Below are positions 1 to 5,880 of a stretch of 7,662 bases of DNA, one piece after another (within the stretch, counting starts at the first letter, position 1; each line of letters opens with the position of its first letter). This DNA comes from Polaromonas sp. YR568 (GTDB taxonomy: Bacteria > Pseudomonadota > Gammaproteobacteria > Burkholderiales > Burkholderiaceae): assembly GCA_945871335.1 (NCBI GenBank), contig CAMBWM010000111.1, forward strand, positions 1 to 7,662, read 5' to 3'. Below the pieces are notes generated by a model. It made no database searches. It saw only the letters and a program-made list of their open reading frames with translations, and was not told the DNA's origin. The position numbers were made by a program, and so were the translations under genes.

Positions 1-1142
1 CCAAACGCTTTTACGATGACATCACCATTCGCATACGGGGTGGCAACTTTGAAGGCTTGCCGCTTGAGGTCAACGCAGCCGAAGTAGTGACCTTTGCCAA
101 GTCCACCAAGATGCTGATGGACAGTGAGCTGGCCAAGCTGAACCGCAGCCAGCTGTCCAAGATCACCTACGACAACATGCTGCTGCGCTACGACAAGCAC
201 ATACTGCCGTTTTTTGGTCAAACGGATGTGCTCAGCATCAACTACAAGATGCTGGACGAGTTTTTGCAAAAGCTGTCCAACCAAGTGCCCAAGCTCAGCG
301 TATCTACCCTGGGGGCCTACATGGGACTGACCCGCAAGGTGTTGCAGCATGCAGCCCGACACAGCTTTATCCAACATATTCCTGAATTTCCCAAGGTGGG
401 CATTGAGGACAAGCCACGCGGATGGTTCAACGTGGGCGAGTACAAGACCATTACCAGAGCTGCCAAGAAACTTGCAGGCAAGCGGGTGGAGTGGCGCGCA
501 CATTCCGAGGAAATCAAGGGCTCATACTTTTGCGAACCCGGAGGCCAGCTCGCACCTGCTGACCGCCTGATCAAGCGCATTGAAATGACCCGGGACTTGT
601 CTGACCTGATTGTGTTCATGGTCAACAGCTACATCCGCCCCACTGACATACGCAACATGCAGCACAAGCATGTGGAAATCATCCGCAGAGAGTGGACTTA
701 TCTCAGGCTCAGCTTGCCGCCCCGCAAGGGGCACACATTTCCCATCACCACCATGCCATGGGCCGTGAAAGTGTACGAACGCATCCGGCGGCGTCAGGAG
801 ATTGAACTGGGTCGGGACATACATCCTGAAGACCATGTGTTCTTGGCCAGTGCAAGCTCTAGGGACAGTGCCATGAAGCTGCTGGCGCGGCAATTTGAAA
901 TTGTTCTGGAAGTCACGGGCCTGAAACTCAGCACTGCAGGTGAAACCCGCACCTTGTACAGCCTGCGCCACAGCAGCATCATGTTCCGATTGCTGTTTGG
1001 CCGTACGGTGGATACCTTGACCCTGGCGCGCAATGCCAGAACCAGTCCCGAAATGATTGATCGCTTCTACGCTGCCCCACTGCAAGGCGAGATGAATGTG
1101 GGTGAACTGCAGAGCAAGCGGCGACCGCGTCTTTGGGAATAA
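1..1142 (+). CDS. Tyrosine recombinase / phage-type integrase, 5' end outside the window
   Basis: Site-specific DNA recombinase that cuts and rejoins att sites through a covalent phosphotyrosine. The frame is open from base 3, reading KRFYDDITIRIRGGNFEG before the first possible start (TTG at 57), so the true start is probably upstream and the gene is partial here. Numbered from that TTG, residues about 40-110 are the helical SAM-like core-binding domain and about 180-345 the catalytic domain. Visible active-site residues are R194 (in IRPTDIRN), K224 (in RKGH), R304 (in YSLRHS) and the nucleophile Y338 (in MIDRFY). The first His of the usual HxxR box is Y301, and the later His/Trp position is N326 (LARNARTS). 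Integrases with a YSLRH box and an LAKN-x-GTS-x-x-MIE-x-HY type ending are, from memory, a known proteobacterial group, so this is not necessarily inactive. It implies an integrated element, but no att repeat or other phage gene is visible. The family call is secure; the element type is unknown. Confidence 0.9.
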   Translation, partial: KRFYDDITIRIRGGNFEGLPLEVNAAEVVTFAKSTKMLMDSELAKLNRSQLSKITYDNMLLRYDKHILPFFGQTDVLSINYKMLDEFLQKLSNQVPKLSVSTLGAYMGLTRKVLQHAARHSFIQHIPEFPKVGIEDKPRGWFNVGEYKTITRAAKKLAGKRVEWRAHSEEIKGSYFCEPGGQLAPADRLIKRIEMTRDLSDLIVFMVNSYIRPTDIRNMQHKHVEIIRREWTYLRLSLPPRKGHTFPITTMPWAVKVYERIRRRQEIELGRDIHPEDHVFLASASSRDSAMKLLARQFEIVLEVTGLKLSTAGETRTLYSLRHSSIMFRLLFGRTVDTLTLARNARTSPEMIDRFYAAPLQGEMNVGELQSKRRPRLWE

Positions 1143-1489
1143 ATGGATCAGAGTTGACGACGGCTATGCAGCGACAGCCGCCGGTCGGGGGGACTCACCA
1201 AACTTCTGCATTGAGCACTTTGGCGTCAGTCGATTCCAGGCGTTCGGCAGCGAACTGAGATCAGAGCTTCAGCCCAGTGCCATAGCGTGTACCTGGCGCT
1301 CCGCCATTCGATGCCCATTGCATTGCCTTAAATTTTGTCCCAATAGGCGAGACGGTCGGCGGAGTGAAGAGTGTTTTGAGCCGCTGTGCCTATTGCTTCA
1401 CGTGCATCACGCATTGACACTTCTTTAATCAAAACTTCCGACACACAAGCGCGCCGCTTGCTTAACCCCCACTCAAGTAGGAAATAGGA
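1143..1489. other. Intergenic region after the integrase, no gene recognised
   Basis: About 350 bases with no convincing coding region. The one open frame that crosses it (1096-1428, +) starts inside the integrase and its product has no family-like features. Just after the integrase stop there is a 5-bp inverted repeat (CGGCT at 1161-1165, AGCCG at 1176-1180) without a T-run, so it is not a convincing terminator. A TTGACA hexamer at 1414-1419 has no good -10 partner at the usual spacing. No tRNA, att-like duplication or insertion-sequence end could be recognised by eye. Confidence 0.5.
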
Positions 1490-1690
1490 ATGCTAGTCAA
1501 CCATTACCCCCTCCTCAAATCCATACGTGCAGAATTACTTCATACGACTCCTATCTCTGACCCACCCCGCCTGGCGGCGCAAGGCATGGATTACGCGGCT
1601 CAACACCCGGCCCGTACGTACCCCTATCAACGCTTTTCCCACACCCTAAAGAATGTGCGCGTATTGCTCGGGGCCGCCGTAGCTGGCTAA
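1490..1690 (+). CDS. Hypothetical small protein, 66 residues
   Basis: I do not recognise this as a named family. In favour of a real gene: an AGGA Shine-Dalgarno sequence (1479-1482) lies 7 nt before the ATG, the frame closes cleanly with TAA, and the product looks protein-like, with a short hydrophobic/basic start, a DPPRLAAQGMDYAAQHPAR stretch, then RTYPYQRFSH and a basic-hydrophobic tail. It has no signal peptide, transmembrane segment or cysteine. Against: it is short, its codon use is less biased than that of the flanking genes, and nothing nearby indicates a role. It sits 66 nt before the binding-protein gene on the same strand, so it could be a leader ORF or an unrelated small gene. 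Chance ORF remains a real possibility. Confidence 0.38.
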   Translation: MLVNHYPLLKSIRAELLHTTPISDPPRLAAQGMDYAAQHPARTYPYQRFSHTLKNVRVLLGAAVAG

Positions 1691-1728
1691 GCTTTCAACG
1701 TATGACTCTTTCATTCACAACACTTTGT

Positions 1729-1740
1729 CGGTATTAACCG
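1729..1740. promoter_or_regulatory. Inverted repeat just upstream of the binding-protein gene (possible operator)
   Basis: CGGT-ATTA-ACCG is a perfect 4-bp inverted repeat around a 4-nt AT spacer. It lies 6 nt before the GGAG ribosome-binding site of the next gene. The position would suit a repressor site or a small 5'-leader hairpin. The arms are short enough to occur by chance and no second copy was found in the window, so this is only a candidate. Confidence 0.2.
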
Positions 1741-1756
1741 GCGCTCGGAGACAAAA

Positions 1757-2725
1757 ATGAACACGTATTCCAAATCAAGAATTGCTGCAATGCTTCTTGC
1801 GATATCAGCATTCGTGCCGGCGTCCTACGCCCAAACATATCCGTCGAATCCCGTACGAATAGTCGTTGCTCAAGCGCCGGGTGGTTCCCAGGACGCAATG
1901 GCCAGGCTTATAGCTGACGGGCTTTCCCGAAAACTTGGCCAGCAGTTTTTTGTTGAAAACAAGCCTGGTGCGAACGGGGTCATCGGCGAATCCCAATTCG
2001 CAAAAACGAAGGCAGACGGCTACACGCTCATGTTTAATATATCGTCACTCGTTACGAACACGCTGATCTACGACAATATCTCCTACACGATGAAGTCATT
2101 TGACCCGGTCGCGATGATGGCCAAGGCGTCCTTTCTCCTTGTCGCAAACCCTTCGTTTCAGGCCTCCACCCTGGCAGATTTGACCAAACTCGCCGGTGCT
2201 AAAAGCGTGGACTTCGCTTCTCCAGGTCCCGGATCGCTCCATCATCTGGTAATGGAAGTGCTTATGAAGCGTGCGAACATAAAAATGACTCACATTCCAT
2301 ACAAGAGTGGCGCGCCGGCGCTAATGGACGTAGTGGGTGGACAGGTACCCATGATGTTTGCCACTCCAGCGATTGCACTTCCGTTTATCAAGAGTGGAAA
2401 GCTCAAGGCGATCGCAGTAACGAGCAGGACACGGTTGAACGTACTTCCTGAAGTGCCGACATTTGAAGAATCCGGATTACCGGGTTTTGAAGCGGATGTC
2501 TGGTTCGGGCTTTTTGCACCTGCCGGGACACCGCCGCAAATTGTCAACAAACTAAACGCTGAAATCAGGGCGTTCGAGAAAACACCCGAATTTATAAAGA
2601 TGGCTTCAGAGCTTGGCTTGTCTATCGTGGATATCACCCCTAAGGATTTTGCCGTGGCCATAGACAACGACTTGAAGATGTTTGGGCCGATTATCAAAGC
2701 CCACAATTTCACGCCAGATAAATAG
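1757..2725 (+). CDS. Bug-family (TctC-like) tripartite tricarboxylate transporter substrate-binding protein
   Basis: Periplasmic protein expected to bind a carboxylate-type solute (organic acid, sugar acid or aromatic acid) and deliver it to a TctA/TctB membrane pair. The 322-residue length is normal for the family. Residues 1-25 are a Sec signal peptide: basic start, hydrophobic core, likely cleavage ASYA|QT. The mature start YPSNPVRIVVAQAPGGSQD (from residue 28) is the Bug signature, where APGG-S-x-D at 40-46 normally forms part of the ligand-binding loop. It is followed by GQQFFVENKPGANG (61-74) and KADGYTL (85-91). Late in the protein, GLPGFEADVWFGLFAPAGTP is the usual C-terminal block. 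A GGAG site at 1747-1750 lies 6 nt before the ATG and fixes the start. No tctA or tctB genes are present, as is common for these 'orphan' binding proteins. The next gene begins 13 nt later, so the two are probably co-transcribed. The ligand cannot be read from the sequence; a uronate or aldonate is inferred from the neighbour. Confidence 0.93.
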   Translation: MNTYSKSRIAAMLLAISAFVPASYAQTYPSNPVRIVVAQAPGGSQDAMARLIADGLSRKLGQQFFVENKPGANGVIGESQFAKTKADGYTLMFNISSLVTNTLIYDNISYTMKSFDPVAMMAKASFLLVANPSFQASTLADLTKLAGAKSVDFASPGPGSLHHLVMEVLMKRANIKMTHIPYKSGAPALMDVVGGQVPMMFATPAIALPFIKSGKLKAIAVTSRTRLNVLPEVPTFEESGLPGFEADVWFGLFAPAGTPPQIVNKLNAEIRAFEKTPEFIKMASELGLSIVDITPKDFAVAIDNDLKMFGPIIKAHNFTPDK

Positions 2726-2738
2726 CCCCTAGCTTTTC

Positions 2739-3824
2739 ATGTATATCAGCGAACAACTAATTAATCCCGACGAGCGACGCCTGCGTCTCTCGTCCCAGTT
2801 GGGTGTCCAGCATGTCGTGCTAGACAACCGCGGTACCGAGCTTGTCTCGGCGGCATCTGGTGTGATTGCTTGGGATGCGAAAAGGCTTTTGGAATATCGC
2901 CGCTGGGTAGAAGGTTTTGATTTGCAGATCGACGTTTTTGCACTCGATGTGGGATCGATTTTGCTCGACTCGATAATTGATATTCAAGGCGCAAGAAAGC
3001 AACGCACGGTGCTTGCCGAAAACGTCCAAAAAGCCGCTGATGCAGGCATTACCTGCCTCAAGTACAACTTGCAGATGGTGGGTATAACACGCACAGCCCT
3101 AAAGCCCGGTCGCGGTGGCGCCCTGAACTCCAGCTTCGTACACGCTGAGTATTCCACTGAGGAAGACCGCAAGCATTCCTATTGGGGCGTAGGGTATCCA
3201 GGCAAGGGTGAGGACAACTTCGCCGTAGCCCAGTTTTGCGGCCAAAAGGTCGCGCGCGAAGTCCCTCCGGTTACCGCCCAGAGGGGCTGGGATGCAATTG
3301 AATTTCTGGTTGAGGGGCTTGTACCGGCGGCCGACAAGGCGGGTGTGCGACTGGCATGTCATCCACATGATCCCGCTTACCCGGTGGGCGGTCTCAATGG
3401 GATTGAACACGTTGTAGGATCCGCGGACGGTATCCGCAAGTTTCTTGCCATATCAACGAGCAAGAACCACGGCCTGAACTTCTGCCAAGGAACGGTGGCA
3501 GAAATGTTCAAAGAGCCGGCAAAGGCAATGGTTCCCGTAATCGAGGAATTCGCCGCGACTGGGCGCATCTTCATGGTCCACTTCCGCAACATCCGCGGGG
3601 GCTACCTCGATTTCCAGGAGGTGTTCCCGGACGAGGGCGACATTGACATGTTCGAGGCCATCCGCGCCTACCAGCGCGGAGGCTATGTTGGGCCTCTGTG
3701 TCCGGATCACGTGCCCGTCTCAGAATTCGATCCGGACCGCGAGCGCTTCATGTCCTTCGCATTGGGCTACACGCGTGCGCTGCTCCAAGCGGCCGGCGTG
3801 TGGTCTTCACGAGCCAGGGCATAG
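2739..3824 (+). CDS. Mannonate dehydratase (UxuA)-like sugar-acid dehydratase
   Basis: TIM-barrel, metal-dependent (Mn2+ in characterised UxuA) enzyme. UxuA converts D-mannonate to 2-keto-3-deoxygluconate in uronate breakdown; the exact substrate here is unproven. The four expected metal ligands can be placed by eye: H208 (in CHPHDP), C249 (in NFCQGT), H281 (in VHFRNIRG) and D323 (in CPDHVP). Other matches to E. coli UxuA are the KYN-x(7)-TRT block near residues 108-120 (YN-x(7)-TRT in the E. coli protein) and GDIDMFEAIRA after the third ligand. At 361 residues it is shorter than the E. coli protein (about 394). Part of the shortening seems to fall between the TRT block and the first His ligand. 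It has HPHDP where E. coli has HPDDP. There is no clear Shine-Dalgarno sequence before the ATG, and the gap to the binding-protein stop is only 13 nt, which suggests translational coupling. A UxuA-family dehydratase is secure; mannonate as substrate is only likely. Confidence 0.87.
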   Translation: MYISEQLINPDERRLRLSSQLGVQHVVLDNRGTELVSAASGVIAWDAKRLLEYRRWVEGFDLQIDVFALDVGSILLDSIIDIQGARKQRTVLAENVQKAADAGITCLKYNLQMVGITRTALKPGRGGALNSSFVHAEYSTEEDRKHSYWGVGYPGKGEDNFAVAQFCGQKVAREVPPVTAQRGWDAIEFLVEGLVPAADKAGVRLACHPHDPAYPVGGLNGIEHVVGSADGIRKFLAISTSKNHGLNFCQGTVAEMFKEPAKAMVPVIEEFAATGRIFMVHFRNIRGGYLDFQEVFPDEGDIDMFEAIRAYQRGGYVGPLCPDHVPVSEFDPDRERFMSFALGYTRALLQAAGVWSSRARA

Positions 3825-4133
3825 CCGCCACCTCCCCATGCCGACGTCGAACACGGTGTGCAAGTGCTTGCCATCCGCATCGGTAACGTCAATATGCGGC
3901 CAATTGACCGCCGTCGCATGGGCAACTGGTTTAGCTAGCGAGACCTGGGGCAACTTGTGGTGCTCGGAATCGATCATCCGGAACTCGTTTTCTCCATCGT
4001 CTATGGCCTCTCTGCCACCACCGGCCGTCACTACGACAACGGCGAGGCCCATGTTGGGTACCGGCCAGCGGATGCAGCGGCTGCAGAGGCGTTCGAAGCG
4101 CAGATCTTGCAGGATGACCCTCTACCTGCCTGA
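3825..4133 (+). pseudogene. C-terminal remnant of an NAD-dependent epimerase/dehydratase-fold (uronate dehydrogenase-like) protein, with an internal amber stop
   Basis: Reading on from the dehydratase stop in the same frame gives HADVEHGVQVLAIRIGNV from 3837, then MRPIDRRRMGNWFS, a TAG at 3936-3938, RDLGQLVVLGIDHPELVFSI, VYGLSATTGRHYDN, GEAHVGYRPADAA, and TGA at 4131-4133. This is the usual C-terminal third of extended short-chain dehydrogenases of the uronate dehydrogenase type: HG-x-x-V-x-x-x-RIG, then W-[LF]-S-x-RDL, then VYG-x-S, then W/Y-x-DN-x-x-A-x-x-(L)GYRP. The amber replaces the single residue normally found between the Ser and RDL. The NAD-binding Rossmann half and catalytic YxxxK are absent; the DNA that should carry them is the dehydratase gene. 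Thus the gene lost its 5' two-thirds and acquired a stop. Uronate dehydrogenases oxidise uronates to aldarolactones, which fits the sugar-acid theme. Assignment to the SDR fold is good; the exact enzyme is less sure. No one has to be translating it. Confidence 0.75.
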
Positions 4134-4233
4134 AAGCGCGGCGGCGCGCAGCGCCGAAGAAATCACGCTGGCCGGCCAGTTCTCTCAAGCGGAGTTTGCG
4201 GGAGATGCGCAAAGGCTGCTCCCTTTAAGCAAC
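4134..4233. other. Convergent intergenic region with two GC-rich palindromes
   Basis: Gap between the + strand pseudogene and the - strand operon, where transcription from both sides converges. It contains CGGCGC-GCA-GCGCCG (4142-4156), which can form a 6-bp GC stem with a 3-nt loop, and 12 nt further on the perfect 12-bp palindrome CTGGCCGGCCAG (4168-4179). Neither is followed by a T-run on either strand, so neither is a canonical Rho-independent terminator, though they might slow polymerase or protect 3' ends. No gene is seen. Confidence 0.35.
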
Positions 4234-4527
4234 TCAGACGCTGTAGTCCGCCGCAGCCCACTCAAAATAGGGCTTAAGGTCGGTGACCAGCGCCATATGG
4301 AGCGGATGTGCCAGATATTCGTTCAAGGCTTCTGAGTCCTCTAACTGCGCCTCAAGCACATAGTCCCAACAAATTGGACGCTGCAATTCATTGGCGCGAA
4401 ACACCCAGCCCTTAATCGCCGGGATGTCCTGACCGAGCGCGTACATTCGCGCGGCCAAAGCCTTTTCCAGCACGTCGTCCTTCGTTACGTCCGGTTTACG
4501 CCGGAACAACACGATGTGGCGCATCAT
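4234..4527 (-). CDS. Dabb-domain (stress-responsive alpha/beta-barrel) protein
   Basis: A 97-residue dimeric alpha+beta barrel protein of the Dabb/ferredoxin-like superfamily. It opens with the family-typical MRHIVLFRRK strand, continues with a helix (about 15-32), the strand around IKGWVFRANEL, the strand WDYVLEAQLEDSEAL, and the EYLAHPLHMALVTDLKPYF block (69-87), which is the most conserved part of the family, then a final strand. Members include cyclases, isomerases, monooxygenase-like and proteins of unknown role, so a reaction cannot be assigned. It is the last gene of the leftward operon. Its ATG overlaps the stop of the SnoaL-like gene in an ATGA arrangement (4-nt overlap) with no strong ribosome-binding site of its own, so it is probably translated by coupling. 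A second ATG follows immediately as codon 2, so the start could be 3 nt later. Probably a small accessory enzyme for the pathway (inference). Confidence 0.87.
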   Translation of the reverse strand: MMRHIVLFRRKPDVTKDDVLEKALAARMYALGQDIPAIKGWVFRANELQRPICWDYVLEAQLEDSEALNEYLAHPLHMALVTDLKPYFEWAAADYSV

Positions 4528-4988
4528 TGCGTTGACCCGCTTTTAAGGTGGTAGCCGCGGCCTCTGTAATCGAATCCAACCAGTTCGTTCAGCTGAACCG
4601 CCTTGTCTGCGGGCGACGCATAGTACGCGCGAATCTCCGCGATCTTTCCAGTCACCGGGTCGAAGCGATACCACTCGTCGCCCCGCAACGCCGTGCCGCT
4701 CTTGTTCTTCCAGTGCGTCCACTCGATCACGGCCTCGGGGCTGTTGTGGCTGACCAGGATTTTTTCGATGGTCCACTGCGAACCCAGCTCGCTGACACAC
4801 CAGACCCAGCGCCTGGCGATCATGTCGGCGCCGCGCCAGGGAACTTCTGGGAGTCCCGCGGGAAAGTAGTGGACCGCATCCGGCGTGAAGGAATCCACCA
4901 GCGCCTGGTAGTCAGCGTCATTGCAGGCTTTGAAATACCGGCGGATAACTTCTTCGTAATGCGCTGGAGTGTGAGTCGATGTGTTCAT
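4524..4988 (-). CDS. SnoaL-like / NTF2-fold protein
   Basis: A 154-residue cone-shaped alpha+beta barrel protein. Early helices (about 8-33) contain the typical YFKACNDADYQALVDSFTPDAVHYFP pattern, split here as an N-D-x-D turn followed by FTPDAV and then the WRG motif near residues 50-52. The later strands carry IEWTHWKNKSGTALRGDEWY and the FDPVTGKIAEIRAYYASP block, both standard for SnoaL-like domains. The family includes polyketide cyclases, ketosteroid isomerase-like enzymes and lactone or epoxide hydrolases, plus many of unknown role, so the reaction is open. A GGAG site lies 8 nt upstream of the ATG (seen on the - strand), which fixes the start. It begins 33 nt after the RraA-like gene and overlaps the Dabb gene by 4 nt, so all three are very probably one transcript. 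The last dozen residues after FDYRGRGYH look like a flexible tail. Confidence 0.88.
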   Translation of the reverse strand: MNTSTHTPAHYEEVIRRYFKACNDADYQALVDSFTPDAVHYFPAGLPEVPWRGADMIARRWVWCVSELGSQWTIEKILVSHNSPEAVIEWTHWKNKSGTALRGDEWYRFDPVTGKIAEIRAYYASPADKAVQLNELVGFDYRGRGYHLKSGSTQ

Positions 4989-5021
4989 GGAAAATTCTCC
5001 GGTGATCAGGATTGAAGGAGG

Positions 5022-5819
5022 CTATGCATCAGCGCGCACGGGGGGACGCCCTGCAGCAACCCACTGCCCATGGCGCGCGCGGGTCTCTTCGTTCGGAGGA
5101 TAGAGACCCCACAGCGGCTCGCCGGCTTTCACGCGTAGCGCGATATACGCTTCAAGGTCGTCGCGCTGCTCACACAGTGTGGCCATCTCTTCGGCCATTT
5201 GTGCAGGGATGACGGTGATGTTGTCTGCATCACCGTGAATGACGTCGCCCGGGTAGACGGCCACGCCCGCACATCCCACAGGAACCTGAAGGTCTGCAAC
5301 GTGGTGGTAAGCAAGTCGCGTGGTGGCAGTGACGCCAGTGCACCAGATCGGGAAATCCATCTGGCTCAACTCTGTGCCATCGCGGAACGAGCCATCGGTC
5401 ACGACGGCGCGTGCACCCCGCATCATCATCCTAGTGATGAGCATGCCCCCCATGGATGCAGCACGCCCATCCTTGTTGCTGTCGATCACCAGAACGTGGC
5501 CTGGCTCCAGTTGCTCCACTCCCACCCATTGCAGGTTGCCGGCGCTCGGTTCGGTAGTCAGGTTTCCGTAGGAATCTACATCCTCCCGGGCGGGGATGAA
5601 ACGCATGGTGTAAGCGCGCCCGGCGAAGGCCTTCATGGATTTGTTGAGGGGCGTGATGCCGTGCAATACGGGTTGCTTGATGCCCTTGAGATAGAGCTGC
5701 ATGGTCAGCGAGCCGCTTGTGGCCTTGGCAAGCCGGTCCAGCAACGCGTCTGAAACGTAGGGTGCGGGGGCGCGTTCGGGGATCTTTTGAAGAGGCGGTG
5801 GGTTGCGCAAGTGTTTCAT
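5022..5819 (-). CDS. RraA-family aldolase-like protein (4-hydroxy-4-methyl-2-oxoglutarate aldolase superfamily)
   Basis: Cytoplasmic protein of the RraA fold. Characterised enzymes of the family are Mg2+-dependent class II pyruvate aldolases or oxaloacetate decarboxylases; E. coli RraA itself is an RNase E inhibitor, but the catabolic context here argues for an enzyme. Core motifs: LEPGHVLVID (104-113), SMGGMLITRMMMRGARAVVTDG (122-143), R146-D147 of the catalytic RD pair, and VYPGDVIHGDADNITVIP near residue 195. The acidic residue usually found 21 positions before the catalytic Arg (G-D/E) is G125 here, as in the longer members often labelled 'ribonuclease activity regulator RraA'. At 265 residues it is much longer than E. 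coli RraA (161), with an N-terminal extension and a C-terminal tail rich in Arg, Pro and Ala. First gene of the leftward operon, divergent from the IclR fusion. No strong Shine-Dalgarno precedes the ATG, so the start is moderately certain. The substrate is unknown. Confidence 0.88.
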   Translation of the reverse strand: MKHLRNPPPLQKIPERAPAPYVSDALLDRLAKATSGSLTMQLYLKGIKQPVLHGITPLNKSMKAFAGRAYTMRFIPAREDVDSYGNLTTEPSAGNLQWVGVEQLEPGHVLVIDSNKDGRAASMGGMLITRMMMRGARAVVTDGSFRDGTELSQMDFPIWCTGVTATTRLAYHHVADLQVPVGCAGVAVYPGDVIHGDADNITVIPAQMAEEMATLCEQRDDLEAYIALRVKAGEPLWGLYPPNEETRARHGQWVAAGRPPVRADA

Positions 5820-5850
5820 ATTGAAGGACGTGGATATCTCAAGGGGTGGG

Positions 5851-5880
5851 ACGACCTGGGCGATGAGGCGGCGGGGTCGT
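5851..5880. promoter_or_regulatory. Inverted repeat in the divergent control region (possible leader hairpin or operator)
   Basis: ACGACC (5851-5856) and GGTCGT (5875-5880) are perfect inverted arms separated by 18 nt. The pair lies in the leader of the - strand operon, about 30 nt before its ATG. It could be an operator with two half-sites less than two helical turns apart (24 nt start to start), or a weak hairpin in the mRNA leader. Chance occurrence in GC-rich DNA is possible. Confidence 0.2.

Noticed and set aside
522..1085. 187-residue - strand open frame antisense to the integrase
   Set aside because: It is entirely inside the integrase gene, which has clear catalytic motifs; the antisense product has no recognisable features.
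1414..1419. TTGACA as a -35 promoter box
   Set aside because: No acceptable -10 hexamer lies 16-18 nt downstream.
1096..1428. 110-residue + strand open frame after the integrase
   Set aside because: It starts within the integrase, has no ribosome site of note, and its Cys/Arg-rich product resembles no family.
3807..4052. 81-residue - strand open frame over the pseudogene
   Set aside because: The + strand reading of the same bases matches the SDR C-terminal pattern motif by motif; the antisense reading is a shadow of it.
3643..4335. 230-residue + strand open frame covering the end of the dehydratase and the gap
   Set aside because: It begins inside the dehydratase gene, is rich in Ser, Arg and Cys with no family signature, and overlaps the SDR remnant read in another frame and the end of the Dabb gene.
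4548..5015. 155-residue + strand open frame antisense to the SnoaL-like gene
   Set aside because: The - strand frame carries the SnoaL motifs, a good ribosome site and the overlap with the next gene.
5199..5753. 184-residue + strand open frame antisense to the RraA-like gene
   Set aside because: The RraA motifs on the - strand are unambiguous; the antisense product is His-rich and featureless.
5022..5819. Annotation as RraA, regulator of ribonuclease E
   Set aside because: The protein is far longer than E. coli RraA, keeps the aldolase Arg-Asp pair and sits in a catabolic operon, so an enzymatic role is more likely.
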